Positions 58,587 through 64,000 of a stretch of DNA of 64,000 nt are shown here, piece by piece (the stretch's first letter is position 1; each line of letters opens with the position of its first letter). This DNA comes from JAQTNP01 sp964616145. Lineage in GTDB: Bacteria > Patescibacteriota > Minisyncoccia > Minisyncoccales > PEYH01. The stretch is from positions 11,457-75,456 of the forward strand of contig CAZTRD010000003.1 in assembly GCA_964616145.1 (NCBI GenBank), read 5' to 3'. The notes below the pieces were generated by a model. The model had not been told where the DNA came from. It worked only from the letters and a program-made list of their open reading frames with translations, and did not search any database. Both the position numbers and the translations under genes were made by a program.

Positions 58587-59054
58587 CTATTCTTCTGTTG
58601 TATCGTGCTCTGGTTGTCCTGTAATAATCAATGTGATTTCTATCTCTAAGCCCTGATCTAGGGTTATTTTAATTGGAAACTCCCCTACTTCCTTTATTGG
58701 ATCTTTTAGATTAATCTGATCTTTTCTTACATCAAAACCATTTTCTTTTAATTTCTTTGAAATCTTTAATGTATTTATACTTTCAAACAACTGCCCTTCA
58801 TCTCCTACCTTGATTGTAAATTCTATCTCTCTTCCATCCAGCTCGCTAGCTGTTTTTTGAACCTTTTTTAAATCTTCTTCCGCCTTATGCTCTCTATCCA
58901 ATTTTTGTTTGGCAAGCCAAGCTAAAGATTCCCTATCGGCTTGCTTAGCAAGATTTTTAGGAATTAGAAAATTCCTTCCATATCCATCTGGAACATCTTT
59001 AAGATCATATTTCTTTCCTAAGTCAGAGATGTCTTGCAAAAGGATTACCTTCAT
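58587..59054 (-). CDS. rplI: Ribosomal protein bL9
   Basis: The N-terminal bL9 motif is clear (KVILLQDISDLGKKYDLKDV, GYGRNFLIPKNLAKQA), then a long connecting helix (KQKLDREHKAEEDLKKVQK) and the C-terminal domain (GQLFESINTLKIS). Many CPR lineages have lost some ribosomal proteins, and bL9 is lost in several, so its presence here is informative for placement. It follows the S41 protease gene by 4 nt. The acidic tail (EHDTTEE) is a short extension. Confidence 0.95.
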   Translation of the reverse strand: MKVILLQDISDLGKKYDLKDVPDGYGRNFLIPKNLAKQADRESLAWLAKQKLDREHKAEEDLKKVQKTASELDGREIEFTIKVGDEGQLFESINTLKISKKLKENGFDVRKDQINLKDPIKEVGEFPIKITLDQGLEIEITLIITGQPEHDTTEE

Positions 59055-59058
59055 ATTT

Positions 59059-60234
59059 TTAATATTTCTTGATCAATTCTATCGCTTTATCTAATTGCGG
59101 GTCCGTATTTGTGGCATCTTCTGGCATTTTTATTTCTATATCCGGGTTTATCCCGATTTTATTGATTTCATTGCCCAGAGGAGTTAACCATTTAGCTGTC
59201 GTGACTTTTAAAAATGAATTGTTTTCCATTTCCAAAGCTTCCTGAACCAACCCTTTGCCAAAGGTCTTCTCTCCTACTAATTGTACCTTAGTATTATTTT
59301 CTTTCAAGCTGGCAGCCAATATTTCAGCGCCTGAGGCAGTTCCTCCGTCTACCAATACAACTATCGGATAATCCTTGAAATATGCATTTCCTTTTGCCTT
59401 GTATTCCTTTTGGACTCCATCAGAATATTCTTCTATCAATACCAATGTCCCTTTTTCCAAAAACCATCCGGCTACCTCCTGGGCTTTGTCTAATAATCCT
59501 CCTGGATTATTCCTTAAATCAAGGACAATCTTTTTTGCTCCGTGACTGACTATTTCATTAGCTGCATTAATGAATTGAAGGGTCAGATTTTCATTGAATT
59601 GATAGATGGTTAGATGAGCAATATTATTATCCAGGATTTTAACTTCTACAGATGGAATATTGATAATAGCCCTGGTTATCTCAAATTCTTTAACATCTTT
59701 CCAGCCATCTCTAAAAATAGTTAAAACCACTACGGTATCTCTTTTACCTCTCATCTTACTAACAGCTTCATCTATAGTCATATCACTGGCAAATTCATTC
59801 TCTATTTTGATAATCTTATCTCCCGATAATAGTCCGGCTAATTTTGCCGGGGATCCTTCTATTGGAGCAATGATTGTCAAAACTCCATCTTTTACTCCAA
59901 CCTCCATGCCAATACCCTCAAATGATCCTGAAATGCTTTCTTGGAATGTTTGGCTTTCTTCTGGATCGTAGAAAACAGTATATGGATCACCCAAACTTTC
60001 AGCAATTCCTTTGGCTGCTCCATAGACCATTTTTTCATGATCTAGCTGATTAAGATATTTATCTTCCAACTGATCCCAGACATCATTTACTATTGAAAAA
60101 TCTATTCCTTCTGGAAGATTATTCAAAATAGTCTTTTGCTCTGTATCTTCTCCCAATCTAAATCCCACCACAAAAGCAATAACAATTAAGCAGATCATCA
60201 AAATAAAAGAAATTCTGGAAAATATTTTATTCAT
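59059..60234 (-). CDS. C-terminal processing peptidase (S41, CtpA-like)
   Basis: An N-terminal membrane anchor (residues 8-27) precedes a PDZ domain (about residues 95-180: GVKDGVLTIIAPIEGSPAKLAG, LSGDKIIKIE) and the S41 catalytic region: VLDLRNNPGGLLDKA, the nucleophile Ser in DGGTASGAEILAASL and the general-base Lys in GEKTFGKGLVQ. It degrades or trims exported proteins. Length (391) is normal. It overlaps the upstream flippase-like gene by 4 nt. Confidence 0.95.
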   Translation of the reverse strand: MNKIFSRISFILMICLIVIAFVVGFRLGEDTEQKTILNNLPEGIDFSIVNDVWDQLEDKYLNQLDHEKMVYGAAKGIAESLGDPYTVFYDPEESQTFQESISGSFEGIGMEVGVKDGVLTIIAPIEGSPAKLAGLLSGDKIIKIENEFASDMTIDEAVSKMRGKRDTVVVLTIFRDGWKDVKEFEITRAIINIPSVEVKILDNNIAHLTIYQFNENLTLQFINAANEIVSHGAKKIVLDLRNNPGGLLDKAQEVAGWFLEKGTLVLIEEYSDGVQKEYKAKGNAYFKDYPIVVLVDGGTASGAEILAASLKENNTKVQLVGEKTFGKGLVQEALEMENNSFLKVTTAKWLTPLGNEINKIGINPDIEIKMPEDATNTDPQLDKAIELIKKY

Positions 60235-61259
60235 CGTTTTTTAAATAATTTAGATATTTTTCTCTTTATATCCTGAATTTGGTAAGTAACAAAAATTATA
60301 CATCCTATTGCAGAAAATACAAGGAAAATTGATCTTAAAAGCAAGCTTAATGTAATCCCCAATTCCCGATTTAGCCCTAAATGATAGAATACATACGATT
60401 GGCTTACTTCTGAAACTCCTAGGGCCGCTGGAAGCGGCATAAAGGAGCTTAAGCTGTTAGCATTATTTACCACAAATAATTCTCCTATTGAAATAGGGCC
60501 TGAAACAAAATATATGCATAACCATATAAAGATCAGAATAACTATTGATTCTATGGCTGACATCAGAAAAACAACAAATCTTGCTTTAGTCTTTTTGCAA
60601 AAGAATTTTACAATCTGACCCTCTATTTCTTGAATTTCATCTTTATGCATCTGAATTTTTTTCATCTTAGACAAAAACAATTTATCCAAGATCCACAACA
60701 GCAGTCCCCTATTCTTGATTATCTTTCTCGTTTTGTGATAGAAGAACAGGAAAACAAACATTCCTGCTAATAGGAATAATAATAAACTCAGCTGAACAGT
60801 ATATGGTAAAGGAATATATATCAAAAAGAAACATATTCCTACAAGGAATGTTATTATCATCATTAAAAACAAAATTGTCTTTTCTATTATTATCGATGAT
60901 ATGGCATTACTGGATGATATATTATCCCCTTCCCTTAAAAGAGCGTATCTGAATGGTTCTCCTCCTGCGAAAGTAACCGGAGTCAAATAGCTAAACCCAA
61001 AACCAACCAATTCTGCAGATAATATTGTTCTAACAGTTGGTTTCTGTCCTTGATGTTTTAAGATTATATAATCTCTCCAGGCAGAAATGCTGATTAAAGA
61101 AACAAATCCGAATGCCAACAAAGCAACAAACTTCCATGAAAATATTGAAATTAAAAAAATAGCTATTTGGTGTAAGTTAGTTTGTTTTAGGGCGAAAACA
61201 AATAACCAAATACCAACAACTAGGAAGAATATAGAAAATATGACTTTTTTGGTTTCCAT
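60231..61259 (-). CDS. Flippase-like integral membrane protein (AglD/MprF transmembrane family)
   Basis: A 342-residue protein with about eight membrane segments. The family signature lies in ILSAELVGFGFSYLTP and FAGGEPFRYALLREG, with LSSFMPLPAALGVSEVSQS near the end, as in the lysylphosphatidylglycerol synthetase TM/UPF0104 group. Members are proposed lipid-linked sugar or lipid flippases. No MprF catalytic domain is attached. It is followed by the CtpA-like gene, overlapping by 4 nt. Confidence 0.86.
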   Translation of the reverse strand: METKKVIFSIFFLVVGIWLFVFALKQTNLHQIAIFLISIFSWKFVALLAFGFVSLISISAWRDYIILKHQGQKPTVRTILSAELVGFGFSYLTPVTFAGGEPFRYALLREGDNISSSNAISSIIIEKTILFLMMIITFLVGICFFLIYIPLPYTVQLSLLLFLLAGMFVFLFFYHKTRKIIKNRGLLLWILDKLFLSKMKKIQMHKDEIQEIEGQIVKFFCKKTKARFVVFLMSAIESIVILIFIWLCIYFVSGPISIGELFVVNNANSLSSFMPLPAALGVSEVSQSYVFYHLGLNRELGITLSLLLRSIFLVFSAIGCIIFVTYQIQDIKRKISKLFKKR

Positions 61260-61277
61260 AAGAAATATTCCTCACCA

Positions 61278-63980
61278 TTACTTTTGAGAACACGCTACGG
61301 CCCCACAACCATCAGATACAAAGCAGATAAGAGAATTACAGCGGAATTTGCAATACCAACCATTTTTGGTAGCATAACTTTCTACAACTTTATTATTCAA
61401 CATAGGAATACAATTACCGCCACTAACTTTTTCTCCTGATTTGCAAAGAATTTCTTTTCCGCCTTTCAGATATCCTATAGAGCTCCTTGAGGTACAACTA
61501 AGAATTATCCCCGGATACCAATTAGTAGTAAAGTTATAACATGAACTATTATCCCAACCATATTTTGTACAATTAGCTTGAGGACATTGACGAATATTCG
61601 CAGGGTCAGTAAAGAATTCACAATTATAACAGAAATTGCAATCACCATTTGATATCCATCCTGATTGTTCCCTTCCAATACATTTTGGATCCGATGCCCC
61701 ACAGGTAGCGGAACACACTGGAGGATTTTTACAATAATCTATTTTGGAGTCGCGGCAATCTGGACAATTTTGAGCAATATCTATTTGTAGCTTATCACTC
61801 TTTCCAATATTGCCGGCCATATCCCAACATTCGATTTGAGCTGTATATTTTCCGCCTTTATTAAATTTATAAGCATTAACGTTAGCACTACATTCAGTTT
61901 TAGTCTGACAATGCAATTTCATGACTTGTTTAGGCAAACTACTAATATTTAATTCGCAACCAATAACCCCTATATTATCAGAAACATTTATAGAAAATGA
62001 TGTTTCTTCGTTAACATTCTTCCCTGTTGGTGCCCAGAAATTGAAATATTCAATTTTTGGTTTGATATTATCACTAATATTGGGTTCTATAGAATTATCG
62101 TTGTTTACTAAAGATACACATTTAAAATTACTATCAAAAGAACCAAGATTGGCATTTGAATCATCGCAATCTCTTTCGGTCTTGCAAGAAGAAGGACAAG
62201 TAGATGGTTTTTTTTCCGATATGCCCCAATTGCAGTAATTATCCTTATCTTTGTCAACGCAATTAATTTGAAAATTTTGATTATTGAGCTCGATTTGTAT
62301 TGGTAGACCAACTGCTGTACCTTTAAGATCAGCATTTATATCAGTAGAGGGCATATATATCTTTACATAGCCACTTTCTCCAAAATTTTTTCCCCAACTA
62401 TTTTTAAAAATCCAAACTGGGTTATTATATCTAGGATCGGTTTCCCAACCAACCAATACCATTGCATGACCCCAACTCGAAACGATAGAGCTTAAGGGAC
62501 CTCTTTGGATAATTTCCTTTTTAAGATCATCTTCTCTGTTATTATATATGGCTTTGCCAGACGATCCTGTTTTAACGATATTCTTACCTTCGGATCCTCT
62601 GCATTTATTATTACAAGGAGCATCTGTGCCTGTATCCTCAAAACATGAATCAAAAACTACACCAGCAGTATTATAGTATAATAAGGCGGTATCTGGCCAA
62701 CCGCCAGAACAAGATCCAGCTCCTGAACAAGAAACGATTTCTTGTTCTGATAGGTCTAAATCTAAATGCTGATTGTAGTATAAATTAGTTACGGCCTCTA
62801 CAGCACCCGTCGCTCCATAAGCCCAGCATGAGCCACAAAGTTGATTTTTTATACTAGTCAACCAATTCTCTCCATGCCTATTCCTCCAATCAAACGAACT
62901 GGGAAGCTTTGATGATCCTGATTTTGATGTAGCTTTGCTATCCCCTATTTTAAATACTCCTCCCTTGTAATATTCAAATCCTTGCATGTTGGGCAAATCT
63001 TTTCCTTCCGCTACTCCCAATAATTTTCTTTTCTCTTCATACGACATCCTAGAAACAGAAGTTTCCCCTGCCGTCCATCCAAAATTATTCTTTCTGATAT
63101 AATCCTGGATTTTGGATAATTTAGCTGCAGATGATTGTTGCGCAGATTTAGCGGTAATCACTGAATTTTTATCTTCCGCGACAAAAATATTATTAATCTT
63201 TATAATTGCTCCGGAAATCTCAACTTTAATTTCTTTTGGTGTGATGCCGTTTAAACTGCAACTCTCTTCGCAAGAGCTATCAAAACTAGAAGTCCCAGAA
63301 TCATATGGTCCTAATGCCTCATACACTAAATATTGTTTATTATTGCTATCAATAAATATGATTCTAATATATCCATCTGATTTAGAAATTGTTCTCTCGC
63401 CCGAAACATATAGGGAATAAATTGGTTTTGCCTGGAGTTTATAGACGGATCCGCTTTTACTGAATGTTTTATTGATTGGTATGTTATTCAATCCAGATGT
63501 TATATCTCCTTTGGCTGTTATATCGCTGACCGTATTCGCTGTTCCATCAGACATTGTGAATTTCTTGCTTTGCCCATAAATCCTATAATTGCTACTCGCA
63601 TCAAATATTTTCACAATGGCTATCTGGTTATCAGAAAAAACATCTACTTTCGGTACCGTGTATTGATATTTTCCTAAACCGGCATCTATACCATCAACAG
63701 GTATTCCAGGAATGCTTGAACAAACCATTCCAGGCAATTCTGCACATAAATACATGGTTACTTTATCAACCCCCGAAGAAGTCCATTTTACGTATTGAGT
63801 TGTACCAACAGTGAGTGTTTCTCCTCCGCTGGGAGAAATAACAGTAATAATTGGATTATTAGAAATACTACCCTGAAGAATTTTAAGATTTATCTCGTCT
63901 AATCCAAATTGAGTAATTAAAATTACTTCAATTACCAATATTAAAGAAAAAATTATGGCTAAAAACCAATTTTTGCTCAT
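61278..63980 (-). CDS. Large exported papain-family (C1A) cysteine protease
   Basis: A 900-residue protein with an N-terminal signal/anchor (residues 5-24), an Ig-like region (ITVISPSGGETLTVGTTQYV), and the C1A catalytic domain around residues 365-570: catalytic Cys in NQLCGSCWAYG, His in WGHAMVLVGW, Asn in FKNSWGKNFGESGY. Then comes a MopE-like calcium motif (DKDKDNYCNWG, RDCDDSNANLG), another Ig-like domain, and a Cys-rich tail. Residues about 300-345 (KIQDYIRKNNFGWTAGETSV) resemble an I29-type propeptide. TATAAT lies just before the ATG. Confidence 0.9.
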   Translation of the reverse strand: MSKNWFLAIIFSLILVIEVILITQFGLDEINLKILQGSISNNPIITVISPSGGETLTVGTTQYVKWTSSGVDKVTMYLCAELPGMVCSSIPGIPVDGIDAGLGKYQYTVPKVDVFSDNQIAIVKIFDASSNYRIYGQSKKFTMSDGTANTVSDITAKGDITSGLNNIPINKTFSKSGSVYKLQAKPIYSLYVSGERTISKSDGYIRIIFIDSNNKQYLVYEALGPYDSGTSSFDSSCEESCSLNGITPKEIKVEISGAIIKINNIFVAEDKNSVITAKSAQQSSAAKLSKIQDYIRKNNFGWTAGETSVSRMSYEEKRKLLGVAEGKDLPNMQGFEYYKGGVFKIGDSKATSKSGSSKLPSSFDWRNRHGENWLTSIKNQLCGSCWAYGATGAVEAVTNLYYNQHLDLDLSEQEIVSCSGAGSCSGGWPDTALLYYNTAGVVFDSCFEDTGTDAPCNNKCRGSEGKNIVKTGSSGKAIYNNREDDLKKEIIQRGPLSSIVSSWGHAMVLVGWETDPRYNNPVWIFKNSWGKNFGESGYVKIYMPSTDINADLKGTAVGLPIQIELNNQNFQINCVDKDKDNYCNWGISEKKPSTCPSSCKTERDCDDSNANLGSFDSNFKCVSLVNNDNSIEPNISDNIKPKIEYFNFWAPTGKNVNEETSFSINVSDNIGVIGCELNISSLPKQVMKLHCQTKTECSANVNAYKFNKGGKYTAQIECWDMAGNIGKSDKLQIDIAQNCPDCRDSKIDYCKNPPVCSATCGASDPKCIGREQSGWISNGDCNFCYNCEFFTDPANIRQCPQANCTKYGWDNSSCYNFTTNWYPGIILSCTSRSSIGYLKGGKEILCKSGEKVSGGNCIPMLNNKVVESYATKNGWYCKFRCNSLICFVSDGCGAVACSQK

Positions 63981-64000
63981 TATTATATTTTACCAAAAAA

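Noticed and set aside
1..64000. Recoded stop codons (UGA as Gly), as in Gracilibacteria and SR1.
   Set aside because: TGA clearly terminates several conserved genes here at the expected protein ends, for example the SplB-like and GltX-neighbouring genes and murG.
1..64000. CRISPR arrays, tRNA and rRNA genes.
   Set aside because: No regularly spaced repeats and no tRNA cloverleaf or rRNA sequence was recognised by eye.

Overview
The window is AT-rich, gene-dense chromosomal DNA with short intergenic gaps, many 1-20 nt gene overlaps, compact housekeeping proteins, and arginine written mostly as AGA/AGG. It reads in the standard code (TGA is used as a stop). The mix of small bacterial core genes (rpmA, rplI, ftsZ, mraY, ftsW, murG) with archaeal-style enzymes (apgM-type phosphoglycerate mutase, ADP-forming acyl-CoA synthetase, endonuclease Q, archaeal-type ValRS) and many secreted proteins of unknown function points to a Candidate Phyla Radiation (Patescibacteria) bacterium, probably Parcubacteria-like. 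This placement is inference from gene content.

Layout. 1-2.2 kb: serpin and a DUF4136/PDZ protein. 2.2-5.0 kb: an apparent insertion (a membrane-protein cassette, a radical SAM protein, a ParA ATPase) bracketed by two copies of the rarA 5' end. 5.0-8.4 kb: rarA, a RelB/RelE-type toxin-antitoxin pair, a Nudix hydrolase, and an orphan GC-rich gene. 8.5-11.4 kb: zincin, tgt, and a truB-acylphosphatase fusion. 11.4-18.6 kb: DNA repair (UvrD/RecB helicase-nuclease, PD-(D/E)XK nuclease, HD protein, EndoQ), interrupted by GC-rich cassettes. 18.7-31.4 kb: ftsZ, a GalU-like protein, trxB, eno, apgM, thiol-redox proteins, acyl-CoA synthetase (ADP-forming) beta and alpha, ppsA, trpS. 31.4-34.4 kb: a DedA/VTT membrane protein and valS on the minus strand. 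34.5-51.9 kb: response regulator, aspS and a peptidoglycan/envelope supercluster (D,D-carboxypeptidase, mraY, murL-like, O-antigen ligase-like protein, four secreted proteins, murD, ftsW, murG, gltX). 52.3-54.9 kb: two tandem tyrosine recombinases and a candidate structured ncRNA. 54.9-64 kb: a mostly minus-strand envelope block (DUF3298, GerMN, DUF2330, FKBP, rplI, S41 protease, flippase-like protein, papain-like protease) with rpmA on the plus strand.

The most striking pattern is a two-part organisation of expression signals. Resident AT-rich genes often have a -10 box only 7-9 nt before the start codon and no Shine-Dalgarno, so they look leaderless. Scattered between them in the first 16 kb are five single-gene cassettes that are visibly GC-rich and of unrecognised function. 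Each has its own promoter, a leader of about 25-55 nt, a strong purine-rich Shine-Dalgarno and its own strong 3' hairpin, in four of five followed by T-rich sequence. A sixth unit with the same promoter-terminator design encodes no obvious protein but folds into a long GNRA-capped hairpin (54.8 kb).

Other highlights are a MurL-like epimerase paired with a MurD lacking the usual D-Glu-binding lysine (the MurD2/MurL route), TruB fused to acylphosphatase, EndoQ with a clamp-binding C-terminus, a secreted-protein gene interrupted at an A10 tract, and a degenerate recombinase carrying a nuclease-like tail beside an intact one.
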